A DNA stretch of 64,000 nt from Persicaria tinctoria (GCA_037127255.1 JBANSL010000018.1:17271175-17335174); one strand, 5' to 3'; counted from the stretch's first letter, positions 1 through 10,720 are shown. Notes: generated from the letters alone by a model not told the origin. Numbers and translations: made by a program.

Positions 1-119
1 CCCCGTAAATTACAAAGCTCAACAACATAACAACAATCAACCCTTACCAAAACAAACAAAAGAAAAAGAAAAAGAACAACAATCAACAATTCATTCATCA
101 AATTTACAAAAACTCAATT

Positions 120-700
120 GAAAGTAGGGGTGTTATTCGAGTAGAACGAGCCGAGCTTGGCATGTTTAAAATTGGTTCATTTGTTAAACGAGCTCGAGCT
201 GAGCCGAGTGTAACACCCCGTCCCACATTGGATATCATAAGGATGTTGAGAGTGATTTATAAGTGATTTAAGCCCTACCTATGTCACAAGAGCTCTTCCT
301 TTTCAGGCTCCAAGTGAGGACAACGGACCTGAGAGGGCTTGGTGGCATGGGCTGGCACCTCTTAAGACCCCGGGTCTTACACCGAGCCCAATTTCTAAAC
401 GAGCTTTCTTTTTTTGTTCAAACTTGGCTTGTTTTAGTAAATGAACGAGCACGAGCCGAGCTTTTTTCGAACCTTAAATAGTTTACTTGGTCATAACATA
501 TTAATTTAAAAGAAGTTTTAGAAATTTTATAAAATTCGAGCTATTCGAGCCTAAATCGAATGAACCGAGCTTAAAATCATGTTCAGGCTCGGCTTGTTTA
601 GGTAAAGTGATCGAACGAGTTTGAGTCGAGCTTTTTTCGAGCCGATTCCAAGCCGAACTCGAGCTGTTCAGCTCATGTAACCTAATTGAAAGCAAACTCC
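120..700. repeat. CGAGC/GAGCC-rich dispersed repeat
   Basis: Short direct and inverted copies of CGAGC, GAGCCGAG and TTCGAGC recur through this stretch on both strands. This pattern is common in plant non-coding repeats. No gene is recognised; the two short open frames here are low-complexity. A small LTR-like element (209-381) is inserted into it. Confidence 0.5.
209..381. mobile_element. 173-bp solo LTR / TRIM-like element
   Basis: The element starts TGTAACACCCCG and ends CGGGTCTTACA, so it has TG...CA ends with imperfect inverted termini. It is flanked by a perfect 5-bp direct repeat CCGAG (204-208 and 382-386). TG/CA ends with a 5-bp target duplication are the signature of LTR-retrotransposon integration. 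The small size and lack of coding sequence fit a solo LTR of a TRIM/SMART-type element. It shares the TCCCACAT and TATAAGTG motifs with the element at 52550-52715, suggesting a related family. Confidence 0.6.
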
Positions 701-2070
701 ATTAAGGACCCTGTAAATTATACACCCAATCCCAACAAAAACTCAATAGTCGACGAACTAGGTACTGCAGAAGCTCTCGATTGCCCTCAAAGTCCGGGTC
801 TGTCCTATCATTTTATAGGTCCAGGGTGAATTAAAATCTAAAGGGTCCGATAAACATTAAAAAATAAAAAAATGTGTATAATTTCATAAAAATTTCATAT
901 TGTTTTTATATTTGAATTGTTTTTCAAATTTAAGAAAATAAATATAGGTCAATGCATGAATAAAAAAAATTATATTCATTAAAAAAATTAAAAAATATAA
1001 TTGTAGTTAAAATTAGTTATTTTTTCTTGGTATCTAGTACTCCGTATAATATATCCACAAGTATGTAAGAAGTTGTGCAAAAAAATATTAAAAAATTGTC
1101 TAATAATAATCTAGGTAAACAGTTAAAACTTCAAACCCCAGTTCAAACTAGTTATATATACATATTCACACAACTAAACAATCTCAATTAATAAGCTAGT
1201 ACAAATGGTAAACGACGTCATGTCATCTCACTAAGCCGTAAAACGACAAATTGTTAGAAATAAAAACGCCCATACTTGATGAAATACCTTATTTCATCTA
1301 CATAATATATAAAACCAAGAATTTATTTAATTTCCAAGAAAATAATACTCGTACATTCCTAATTGCTACCATTTTTTTTTTCAAAATCTTATCGATCTTA
1401 ATTAACAAAAAAAAGTTGTTCATACACTAATCCAATATAATTTAATATTTTATATATCCTTTAATTTTAACCGAAAATCTAAATGGAAAAACAATTCCCT
1501 TATAATAATATTTAATTTCCAAAATTTATAATTTGAGATAAATTAGAAAGAAAATGAAGAATTTTATATTGTATATTAGTTGATTTTTTTAAAGCTATAT
1601 TAGGTGTGTACGGATCTATCCAAAGTTAAGATAGAATTAGTATCTTAAAGATAATATGGATTTGGATCTCATAGAGATTTAAAAAACACTCTGTTGGTAA
1701 ATTGTAAATAAGATTTTGCCCTCATTTCTTCCCAACCCTACCAACCGGGTCCACCAACCTAAATTTAAATATCCAAAAGAAGTCAATACTACGTATTGAA
1801 TTAATTAAATACCGAAAAGAAGTTGTAGCAGACTAGTTCCGGTAGAGGAGCAACACATTGGTATATATGTTTTCAAACTTATGTATTATGCTATTGTACT
1901 GATTAATTCCTTGGAATACAAATTATTGTTTTTCGGTTGCGTTCATATCTCGAAAATCCACTAAATTAATGAAGCATAAATCTTTTATAGATTTTGATAT
2001 CTGAATTGGTTTTCTATTTTAGATTTTGTTTTTAATAGAAGAGGTTGGAGATCGATGCTGAGAAGGAAAG
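701..2070 (+). other. AT-rich intergenic DNA and leader of the membrane-protein gene
   Basis: No coding sequence is recognised from 701 to about 1550. From about 1555 on, the sequence is the left arm of the inverted duplication. A 5'-UTR intron is likely, with donor GTATATATG at 1861 and acceptor CTATTTTAG ending at 2022, because the same two sites occur in the same order upstream of the paralogue at 6150 (5968 and 6126). A short upstream ATG at 2054 precedes the CDS. Confidence 0.45.
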
Positions 2071-2694
2071 ATGGAGTCGATGGAAATGGGGTCAGTCTGG
2101 GCGATGGAAGCTTGCTTCCAGTGTTGGATGTTTTGCACGACGTTTTTCGCCTTCCAAGTCTTTCCTCCTCAGGGCGATTGCTTCAACCTTAACGTGATTG
2201 TCATCGTTTCCATCATCGTTACGGCTTCTGGTTTTGGTAGCGCGTGCATCTGCCTCCCTGGGCCGCTGCAATTGTCAATTCGTTACATTAAGCTCAAGCG
2301 GCAGAGAATTCGCCACGGATTACTGACTTCGTTGCTCTTCCTCATTCTAGTCGCCCCAGTTACCTTGTCCATCAAGGCTATCAAGCATTACCCCTGCGCA
2401 AGAAATCCCCTTCTGCCTCCCATTTCAATGTTATTCCTAATTTTCGAAGGCTTGTTTGTCCTTGCCATGGTCTGGGCTCTGAACAGGACTTGTCAGGGCC
2501 TCCTCCTTGCTCTCCTCGCTCAAGTCGTCGCCATTTCATTCCGTGAACCCGCGCCCCATCCTCTTTTTAAGGTCTCCGTGCCTTTGCTTGCACTACTGTT
2601 TGTGTTTCTTTGTAACGTTTTGCAGTCTCTTCTCACCAGGGAGAAAGCACACCAAGTCCTTGTTATCCCGGCTAACATTGAAATGTCTCAATAG
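2071..2694 (+). CDS. multi-spanning membrane protein, family not recognised (copy 1)
   Basis: This is an uninterrupted 207-aa frame ending TAG. Hydrophobic segments lie near residues 13-31, 40-66, 83-104, 118-137, 143-156 and 169-189, so a five- to six-span integral membrane protein is likely. A basic loop (RYIKLKRQRIRHG, about 70-82) lies between spans 2 and 3. I do not recognise the family. The paralogue at 6150 aligns along its whole length and starts at MEMG, which matches an internal Met here at 2080; either Met may be used. No intron interrupts the frame, but the leader seems to contain one. A broken inverted copy follows at 2867-3469. Conservation of two intact frames suggests that at least one is functional; function is unknown. 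Confidence 0.65.
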   Translation: MESMEMGSVWAMEACFQCWMFCTTFFAFQVFPPQGDCFNLNVIVIVSIIVTASGFGSACICLPGPLQLSIRYIKLKRQRIRHGLLTSLLFLILVAPVTLSIKAIKHYPCARNPLLPPISMLFLIFEGLFVLAMVWALNRTCQGLLLALLAQVVAISFREPAPHPLFKVSVPLLALLFVFLCNVLQSLLTREKAHQVLVIPANIEMSQ

Positions 2695-2866
2695 CTACTT
2701 TAATTAGTTGTCAATTGATTGCTTTTGTATTTGTTGGTTTGGGGCCTTTTTTTTTTGTTCCAAGGATATTATGATTCTTATTTTGTCCTTTGTTTCTTAT
2801 ATGTCATGTTTGGCATTGTGGTATATGTCATGTTCGGATCAATAGAATCAATACACAGTGGCGGAG

Positions 2867-3469
2867 TCAGGATTTCATGACTGTTGGGCCAAAGTTGAGG
2901 CAAGAATTGACCTTGAAAAGAGGATGGGGTGCGGGTTCAAAGATTGAAATGGCGACAACTTGAGTGAGGAGAGCAAGGAGGAGGCCATGCCAAGTCCTGT
3001 TGGGAGCCCTGAGCATGCAAACGACAAAGCAGCCTTCGTAAATTAGGAATAACAAAGAAGGGTAGTTGGAAGGAATGTTGGTAATAGTGGGCAGGTGGGA
3101 CGCTTGATGGACGAAAACGAGGAAGAGCAACGAAGTCTCTAATCCGTAGCGGAATCTCTGCCGCTTGAGCTTAATGTAACGAATTGACAATTCCAGCGGC
3201 GGCTCATGGAGGCAGATGTTTGCGCTGCCAAAACAAGAAGCCATACCGACGATGAAAACAACGAAAAGTAAGTTAAAGCCAAAGCAAACGCCGTCAGGAG
3301 GAAAGACTTGGAAGGCGAACAACGTAACCATTCCGGAATGACTCACCGAAAAGGACTTGTCGGTCCCCGGAATGGCCGCTCTTTATTTACCAATTCAAGG
3401 AAGGCGAACAAACGTCGTGCAAAACATCCAACCCATCAAGAAAAGCATCATCGCCCCGCCTGACTCCAT
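2867..3469 (-). pseudogene. broken inverted copy of the membrane-protein gene (copy 3)
   Basis: On the minus strand the ATG at 3469 begins MESGGAMMLF, followed by WMFCTTF as in copy 1. The frame is then broken by 78 extra bases (3321-3398) flanked by an 11-bp direct repeat GGAAGGCGAAC (3310-3320 and 3399-3409). Beyond it the frame resumes with FAFQVFPPDG and runs to 2867, keeping the IRYIKLKRQR loop. The net 89-bp change is not a multiple of three, so the N-terminal span is out of frame. The C-terminus also diverges from copy 1 after the FKV motif, running into non-homologous sequence. A partial product starting at an internal Met cannot be excluded. Confidence 0.75.
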
Positions 3470-3639
3470 CTTAATTTCCTTCACTAATTATATTGGATTA
3501 GGATCTCCAACCTCTCCGATCCTATTATAAACAAAATCTAGAATACAAGAAACCAATTTAGATATCAAAATCTATAAAAGTCGGTATTTAATTAATTCAA
3601 TCTTATGTATATTCTATATTAACTTAATTTGGATATATA

Positions 3640-5103
3640 TAGAGAGAGAGATTAGGTAAATTGTGCACACCCCTTAGGGTGTACTTTGTGCACAAATCCG
3701 GACCCTTGATCTATAGGAAATGAATGGCTAAATTTATGCCACGTATATTAGTATTTTAAAAAAAAAAAACTGGAAAAGAAGGCCCAATTCCATCTATGAA
3801 GCGCGTGTGCAACCCCTATTAAAAACCTAGCTCCCTCAATCTCTTCACTACTCAATTATAACCACCTCCAATTCAGCCGCCATCGATGGCGATCCTGCTC
3901 GACCACACCGACGAGGACAAACCAGCCAAAGCTTGAGGCGAGGCGGTGGTGTTTCTAATCGGAGTCGAAGGCGGGGAGGGGTTGTGGTGGTGTTTCTGAT
4001 CGGATTCGTCAATTCGAAGGCGGTGGGGTGTGGTGGAGGCAAATCGATGATTTGGAGCCTGTGGCAGCGGCGGTGGTGGTGCAGACGGGGAAGGAGGAGA
4101 TGTGGGTGCGGGCTTGGCGGCGGTAGGGGTGGACGAGAGTGGGGGCAATCGGCGACGGGGGAAGCCGTGTGATCTGGCGACGAGAGTGGGGACGAGAGCG
4201 CGGGCTTTGCTTTCATCTGGTTTTTTTCTGTGGGTGCAGGGTGGGGGTGGGGGTGGGGGTGGGGGTGGGGGGTGGTTGGGTGGGCAAGGCCAGCCGATCT
4301 AAAAACCGTCGAATTGATGACGATGGGTGAGGGTGGGGTGCAGGGGTGGGGGTGGGTGGGCAGGGGCGGCCGATCGAAACGATGGGTGAGGGTGGGTGGT
4401 GGGGGGTGGGCGAGTGGGGTTTTCGAAATGCATAATTTTTATTCATTATTCGTCAAATTATTCATACGTATCTATCAAATTTTGGTTAGTAGTGGTAACG
4501 AGTTGGTAAATTATTCGATGAAATCTGTTTTATTATTCGTCGGAATATGGACTCTTTGGTCTAACAACATCAAATAAAACATTATTCAGTGAAATGTGAG
4601 ACATTATTCGGTGAAATATGAAGGATTATTCGTATAAATTGTAAGTATTATTTAGATATTTGAGGTTTCTTTAATTGACAAAAAAAAACTCATCATTATT
4701 CGGTAACATGTGACAAATTATTCAGTCGAATTGATAAATTTTGATCTGAATTGAATGGAAGTTTGAAACATTATTCGGTGGAATCGTCAAATTTTTAAAC
4801 AAATGAAATTACATGAATATTCAGCGGAAGTGATAAATGAGAAAAAAAATAAAATAAAAAATTACACTCATCCAAATCTTAAAAATAAAAAAAATAAAAA
4901 AAAAATGAAAATGGGAATTGGAACTCACGCACAAAGAAGAGAAGGAGGGAGAGTGAAGGTGAGATTTATGTGGGACCCATTCTATTTTAATTAAAAAACT
5001 CAAAAAATCTGGATTAATCTCCACCTTCCATTTGTTTCAATCAATGGTCTATAAATGTGCACAAGGTACATCCCAAGGGGTGTGCACTCTGGAACCACTC
5101 CCT
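3640..5103. mobile_element. TIR element with TTATTCG arrays, copy 1
   Basis: The left end (GTGCACACCCCTTAGGGTGT from 3663) and the inverted right end (GTGCACACCCCTTGGGATGT on the minus strand near 5085) form terminal inverted repeats of roughly 50 bp within TA-repeat flanks. The inside has a GC- and G-rich half (about 3850-4430, GGGTGG/GGGGGT runs) and an AT-rich half (about 4430-4830) holding about ten copies of a TTATTCG/TTATTCGGTGAAAT motif. There is no transposase, so it is non-autonomous. A second copy with the same ends lies at about 49905-51665. It is inserted in the right arm of the palindrome. Superfamily is unclear. Confidence 0.6.
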
Positions 5104-5230
5104 ATATATATATATATATATATATATCATTAAGATCCTAATTCCATCTTAACTTTGGATAGATCCGTACACACCAAATATAGTTCTAAAAAAATCAATT
5201 AATATAATATACAATATAAAATTCTTCAAT

Positions 5231-6149
5231 TTCTATCTAATTTAAATCTAATCTAGCAATATGGGCTTAAAAATAAGATTTTGGACATACATATATCTTT
5301 TAGAGTTTTTTTTTTCATATTTAAATGTAAAAATTGACAAATTCAAAATTAACCCAAAATCGGGTTAAACGGAGTTCAAGTTACTCGCAAAATTGTCCCT
5401 CGCAAACGGGTTAAAATATACTCAATTTCTCTTCCACTTTTTTATTTTCATTGGATCAATTGTGACTCGCAAAATTCACATGGATTTCGTTGAGATTTGT
5501 TTCTCCGCAGAATGATTTTGAAATATATATAATTAAATAAACACTCCGTATCTTTAGATCGAATACAATAATATAATTAAAATAGGAAAATAAGGTGAAG
5601 GATATCCTATAAGAGGATCCTGATACTAATATATAGATTGCATATTCATCCTTGTTTAATTAAGGATTTTCTCCATGGTTTACCAAAACATTAGGTCATA
5701 CTCATACACGGTTTGTCTCTATTTTTGTGTTCAATGTTTCAATAAATCAACTGTATATATATATATATATAGTATATTTAGCTTTGAATTAATGGCGGAT
5801 AATGTGAATCTCATAATCTCATAATACTTAGATTGAAATAATTAAATACTTTAGGCTCTATCAGGCTAGGTACTTCTGGTATTGTAAATTTCCTGTTGTG
5901 GATACCGGAAGCGCGCGGGTGTTCTTTGGTGATTCTAATCTTCGATATATTGTTCATACTTTTTGAGGTATATATGCTTTCGACATGTATTATTATTCTC
6001 CTAAGGATATATCAATACTAGGTAGTTTTGGGATAAAACTTATTGTTTTCCGATGCGTTCATATCTCGAAAATCCTATAAGTTTTGTTATAGATCGATTT
6101 TGATATATATTTGTTTTCTATTTTAGATTTAGAACGAAAGATTGCATCG
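5231..6149 (+). other. intergenic DNA and leader of the second membrane-protein gene
   Basis: AT-rich sequence with a (TA)n run near 5754-5770 and no coding sequence recognised. From about 5860 it matches 9285-9420 (GGTATTGTAAATTT, GATTCTAATCTTCGAT, GAGGTATATATG), showing that this leader was copied also in front of the locus at 9521. A 5'-UTR intron is inferred from donor GAG/GTATATATG at 5968 to acceptor TATTTTAG ending 6126. Confidence 0.4.
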
Positions 6150-6767
6150 ATGGAAATGGGCGTAGGACTTGTTGCGGCGGCTTGCACGATGTTTTGGATG
6201 TTTTACACGATATTGTTCGCCATGCAAGCCTTTCCTCTTTATGGCGACGTTTGCGTAAACTTTAAATTAGTCACGATTTCCATCGCCGTTACCGCTTCTG
6301 GTATTGGTTGTACACTCTTCTTCTGCCATCTGCTGCAGGAATTGTCAGTCCGTCACATTAAGCTCAAGTGGCAGAGAATTCGCAACGGATTAGTCACTTC
6401 GTTGTTCTTCCCTTTTCTCATCGGCTCAGTTACCTTGATGATTGACAAGTGTGACCGCTGCTCAATACATGTAGATCTCTTCTTATCTATGTTAATGCTA
6501 ATGAACGAAGGCTTGATTGTCCTTTCATTAATGCCCTGGGTTCCGACCTGCAGGAGAAGGACTCTTCATGGCCTCATCCTTGCTCTCATCGCTCAATTCG
6601 GCACCATTTCTTTCGGTGAACCCACGCCCCATCCATTTCGTCTTTATAAGGTCTCTGTCGCTTTGCTTGCCCTACTATTGGTCTTTCTTTGCAACGTTTT
6701 CCAATCTCTTCTCGCCCGGGAGAAGGAGCATGTCCTTGTTAATTCCAACCTCAAAATGTCTCAATAG
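6150..6767 (+). CDS. multi-spanning membrane protein, family not recognised (copy 2)
   Basis: The 205-aa frame starts at the ATG at 6150 (MEMGVGLV), the same site as the internal Met of copy 1. Upstream in-frame sequence runs into an intron acceptor (ends 6126) and has no ATG, so this start is preferred. The length and pattern match copy 1: a similar first span (MFWMFYTI), the loop RHIKLKWQRIRNG, the motif EPTPHPF before the last span, and the ending REKEHVLVN...LKMSQ. The basic loop and the C-terminal ending are conserved while the extramembrane segment before span 4 differs (DKCDRCSIHVD). There is no stop or frameshift. Role unknown. Confidence 0.65.
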   Translation: MEMGVGLVAAACTMFWMFYTILFAMQAFPLYGDVCVNFKLVTISIAVTASGIGCTLFFCHLLQELSVRHIKLKWQRIRNGLVTSLFFPFLIGSVTLMIDKCDRCSIHVDLFLSMLMLMNEGLIVLSLMPWVPTCRRRTLHGLILALIAQFGTISFGEPTPHPFRLYKVSVALLALLLVFLCNVFQSLLAREKEHVLVNSNLKMSQ

Positions 6768-7104
6768 TTATTTTAGTTGTCAATTAATTACTTCGTCGCC
6801 CCAATAACGGGGTTTAATTTTAAAGGTCAAAATTCATTTTTTTATTAGTTGTGTACCAGTTTTTTTTTTTTTTACTTGAGATTATTTTCCAATGAAATAT
6901 CAGAGATTTTATTCAATTAAGGACCCAATTCAATAAGGATATGCTTGTTAGATGTAATATATCTATAAGTCCAAGATCTCAATTGTAATTGAAGATACCC
7001 TAAAAATAGGGCTAAATATTTCGGTGTAAAAAATACAGTATATAATGGATTTTGGATTAGGTATAATGTAGATTGCTTTAGGTAATTGGGTTATGAGTCA
7101 TAAC

Positions 7105-7318
7105 CAGGGGCGGAGGTAGGGGGCCTGCGGTGGCTCGAGCCCCCCGGAAAATTTAAAAAAAATGTGTGTGTGTGTGTGTGTGTGTGTGTTCTTCCCCCTT
7201 CAGCCCTATTTAATTAATTTTTTTAAGCCATTTTAGCCTCCTCCTAACCATGGCTCTAACATGAACTCGTTAATTTTTTTTTCGAGCCCCCCTGGACTGA
7301 GCCCTGGCTCCGCCCCTG
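7105..7318. mobile_element. hAT-type MITE
   Basis: This 214-bp element begins CAGGGGCGGAG and ends CTCCGCCCCTG, giving short inverted termini. It is flanked by a perfect 8-bp target duplication GTCATAAC (7097-7104 and 7319-7326). Short CAGGGGCGG-type termini with 8-bp duplications are typical of hAT MITEs. A (TG)n microsatellite lies inside (about 7164-7188). A CAGTGGCGGAGTC sequence at 2856 looks like a lone end of a related element. Confidence 0.75.
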
Positions 7319-7329
7319 GTCATAACCCT

Positions 7330-9240
7330 AACTTATGACTGATCCGGTGATTTTAGTTGCGGGTGCAAATGGGTTCAACTGCCAAGTGATTTTTTGGGAC
7401 ATTTTTAAGTTGTTTGTCATTCATGTTTATACTATTAATGTTCATAATCAGCATTATTTGGTTCATACACATTATAGGGATCTTATGGCCGGGCTCTTTA
7501 TAAGCAATCAACGCATCACATCACGCCACGAAACGGATTGTGTAATATGGTAAAAACATATATGCTAATATAGAGAGGTTGGGTGTTTCTTTTAGCTTCT
7601 TTTGGGTGCAAACTATACAATAGAAAACTGCCCATAAAATGCTAACTTATTGTCAATTTAAAAAAAAGTTGAATCACAACTTACAGTTACAGATGTCTTC
7701 TATTGTCCCTGTTGTCAGATAATTAGGCTCTATACAAAAGCATTTGAGAAGCTTCGCGTATGAACAAAACTTTCAACAGCCCTTTCATGACTTGTGGGGT
7801 CACCAACGCCAAGCCTTCAAACGACCATCTGCTAGATCAAATCAGAGTAGCCTGGGATTCTCACTGAAAAAACCCGACTCAAATCAGCTCTCCACTCCCA
7901 ATGCCGACCTTGAGATCATTCTCTTTCAATTAAACAAGTTTCCCGAGCCTGGTGATAATCACAAACCAAACAGAAGATATATGAGGAAAAAGGTATTCAA
8001 CAACGAGGAAATCTTGAAACCGTAACACATCTCTGAATTGAATGAAATGATCCTCCATAAATTTCACTAGAACTGTCAATTCTTTCTTTAATCCTACACA
8101 AAGCAGCTGCACGCCTAATGAAATGTATACTCGAAATAAGAACATAAGAAGGCATAGAAAGAAATGCATGAGAAGGTTAACCGCCCTTCCTTGGGATTTT
8201 GACAAAAATGAATCTGAAGCCCTACCTCTCTAATCGTGCAGTATTTTGGACATAAACAAATGATCTGATTGATGGGAGTGGTCTCAAAAGATACCATAGC
8301 ATTTTCGTATGATTACACTATAATATATGTGTGCATAAATTCGTAGCTATATCCATCAGAGCAACCCACACTATTCCTCAGATGGATAGTTTAGACGATG
8401 AACTAAAAAGGTCGGGAAATAGTTTATCAATTACCCAAGATCAGGAGGAAGTTTGAAGAAGCCAGCAATTTGTATGCGCTTTAGAGAATGAAGTTGCCAG
8501 AACACACAACATGAGTAAATTCACCATAGGTCTCAACTCTCAATATAGAAATAAAAGGTGAATTAAGATAAAGGTTCACAAACCCATTTCCATGAAAAAC
8601 CTACACCCTGTAACTTAGGAAGAAGGTGCCGAGAAGGAAACATCTGAGCTCCTGTGGCGCCATCGCCTAGCCAGAGCTTGGACCACCAGTAAGTGAAGGG
8701 AGACAAACGGAGAAACAACCGGAGGGCAAATCGAGAGACAACACACAGAGCAGAGAGCTGCTACTCACTCAGCAACGGTCAAATTTTTAAAATTTCGACC
8801 GATGATCGGTCTCTGACAGCCTGACAACCGAACTGAAAGTTGTTCGACGGCACCCCTCCGGTGCCGGAAACACATATCTCTCTTCGGATTCGGATTCTAC
8901 ACCACCAAAAGGCCCCATATTCATATAATCAAAGTTGGAGCTCCAGAATCAGACATCTCGAGTTTCAGAGGTTGTAGAAGAAGAGTGAACATTACCCCCA
9001 CACTCTTTATCCAGCAAAATGACTACCTAAACCCCCTTCTTTCCCCAAATTGTCCCCAAATTTACATTCCAGATACCTCGGAGAACCTTAATCCATAAAA
9101 GATTTGCATTTGACCTTGAATCAAAGAAACGCCCAATTTGAAGCCTGAGTTGCAGGAACTCTAACCCTAACTTTCTGTCTCCTTTCCTCTCGCTCTCTGC
9201 TAGCCGCCTTTCCCCATCTCTTATCTTCCAACACCACATT
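7330..9240. other. non-coding stretch with a LINE-leader-like segment
   Basis: No gene is recognised in 7330-8570; the small frames there (around 7744-8300) show no family features. From about 8750 to 9060 the sequence is a diverged copy of 14825-15060: shared landmarks are AACGGTC, TGCCGGA, ATAATCAAAGTTGG/AGAATCAAAGTTGG and the pyrimidine-rich tail. In the second place it leads into the LINE, so this part is probably a detached LINE 5' leader. Confidence 0.35.
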
Positions 9241-9520
9241 CTTCTTAAGATTGGATTAATTAAATACCTTAACTTCTAGAAGGCTAGGTAATTCCGGTAT
9301 TGTAAATTTGCTGTTGTGAATACCAATAGAGGAGCAAAACTTGCATTGGGGTTCTTCGGTGATCCTAATCTTCGATTATTCATACTTTTCGAGGTATATA
9401 TGTTTTCGACATCTATTACTACTACTATTATTATTATTAAAATAATTTACTTTCAAATTATACTATAAGAAATTAGTGGACAACTGAGATACTACTACTA
9501 CTACTACTATTATTATTATT

Positions 9521-10406
9521 GGGGCCTTCAACACATGGTGGGTAGGTCTACTGGAGTTCGGAGTGGCATTGCGTTCAGTCGGTTAATTTGTTCGGTGTCA
9601 ACGTTGGTATGACAATTACTTTTGTAACCATGGTTGAAAGCCGACATAAATGGAATCCATTCTTCATTCACGCGATTCAGTTTTTAATTTTGTACACCGT
9701 ATTTTATCTGTGTACACCGTCTATGTTCACCACAGTTTTAGGGATCGTGCAACTTACAATCAACATGTTTTTCTTGATCACGATGGAAGATTTGATGAAA
9801 CACCCTCTTTTACAGCACGAAGGCTATGTAGTTGGGTTGCTCTCCTTCGGGATCCCGTTCATTCTCACATATTGTATTACCGTATATCCACCGGTGTCGT
9901 GGTTTGAAGTTATTGTCGGGGCCTTGAACACATGGTGGGCAGGTCTACTAGAGTTCGGAGTGGGATTGCGTTCAGTCGGTTTGTTCGGTATCAACGCTAG
10001 CAGGACAATTACTTTTGTAGCCATGGTTGAAAGCCGACATAAATGGAATCTACTCTTCATTCCCGCGATTCCGTTTTTAATTTTGTACACGATATTTTAT
10101 CTGTGTAGGCATCATTTAATGATAAGTTACAATCAATTTTTAATTTTGTGCACTGTATTTTATCTGTGTACACCGTCTATGTTCACCACAGTTGTAGGGA
10201 TCATGCAGCTCACAATCAGCATGTTTTGCTTGATCACGATGGAAGAGTTGAAGAAGCACCCTCTTTTACACCCCAGAGGCTATGTAGTTGGGTTGCTCTC
10301 CTTCGGGATCCTGTTCATTCTCACGTACTGTATTACTGTATATCCACCGGTGTCGTGGTTTGGAGTTATTGTCGGGGCCTTAAGCACACGGGATTCAATG
10401 AGATAG
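9521..10406 (+). CDS. internally duplicated hydrophobic protein, family not recognised
   Basis: An open frame from the ATG at 9588 to 10406 (272 aa) holds two copies of a four-span module: TITFV..MVESRHKWN, FLILYT.FYLC, PSMFTTV.GI.QLTI.MF, then GYVVGLLSFGI.FILTYCITVYPPVSWF. At DNA level the unit GGGGCCTT.AACACATGGTGG starts at 9521, 9918 and (truncated) 10374, so units are 397 and 456 bp; the second includes an extra copy of about 60 bp (FLILCTVFYLCTP). A 4-bp insertion in unit 1 (GGTTAATTTG near 9583) puts a stop before the Met, so the natural N-terminus (GALNTWWAGLLEFGV) of unit 1 is lost. The frame may therefore be a fused relic. Decayed fragments of the same module lie at 35735-35880 and 55690-55850. 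Confidence 0.45.
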
Positions 10407-10454
10407 TATATAAGAAAGTAGATGGGCTACTTATCCGTTCGACAAATGAAAAAA

Positions 10455-10720
10455 AATAGGATCAATATTATCGAAGTAAATTTTTTTTTTTATACCAATT
10501 TTTTTATATAAAATATATCAAAGTTGTTGATATGAACGAGTAGTAGTTCAAAAGAAATAAGAGTTCAAATGATTGAGCTATTTAAGACATTCCAAGATCT
10601 CAACCTGACACTATACATTAAGGCCTAGTATATAGCTCATAATCAATTTGGAGTGATTCGGAGTGATTTACTTTATTCGATTCAGATTGATAGAGAAACC
10701 AGAAACTGCAGTTCAATTTC
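10455..10720. repeat. flank repeat R, copy R1
   Basis: The landmarks ATACCAATTTTT, ATATCAAAGTTGTTGATATG, ACGAGTAGTAGTTCAAAAG and GGAGTGATTCGGAGTGATTT occur here and again at 12670-13010, 35545-35720 and 55335-55690. In the minus orientation R runs on from the 3' end of channel relic C, so R is most simply the 3' flank of that gene family, copied along with pieces of it. Confidence 0.55.

Larger units (their letters stand above)
1555..5230. repeat. large imperfect palindrome around the membrane-protein gene
   Basis: The left arm (about 1555-2700, plus strand) reappears inverted at about 2867-5230. Matching landmarks are the coding sequence, the leader motif TTTTATAGATTTTGATATCT (plus at about 1983, minus at about 3560), and GTGTACGGATCTATCCAAAG (plus at about 1607, minus at about 5150-5170). 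The right arm lacks part of the leader (equivalent of about 1815-1985) and is split by the TIR element at 3640-5103. The loop is about 170 bp. Transcription through both arms would give a long hairpin. Confidence 0.65.

Noticed and set aside
3848..4446. Several overlapping open frames (Pro/His- or Gly/Trp-rich) on both strands.
   Set aside because: They follow from GGGTGG and GGGGGT runs inside the TIR element; no splice sites, domain or codon pattern supports a gene.
7744..8297. Two opposing small frames (93 and 91 aa).
   Set aside because: No conserved motif, no splice or promoter support; the minus frame is a patchwork of hydrophobic codons in AT-rich DNA.
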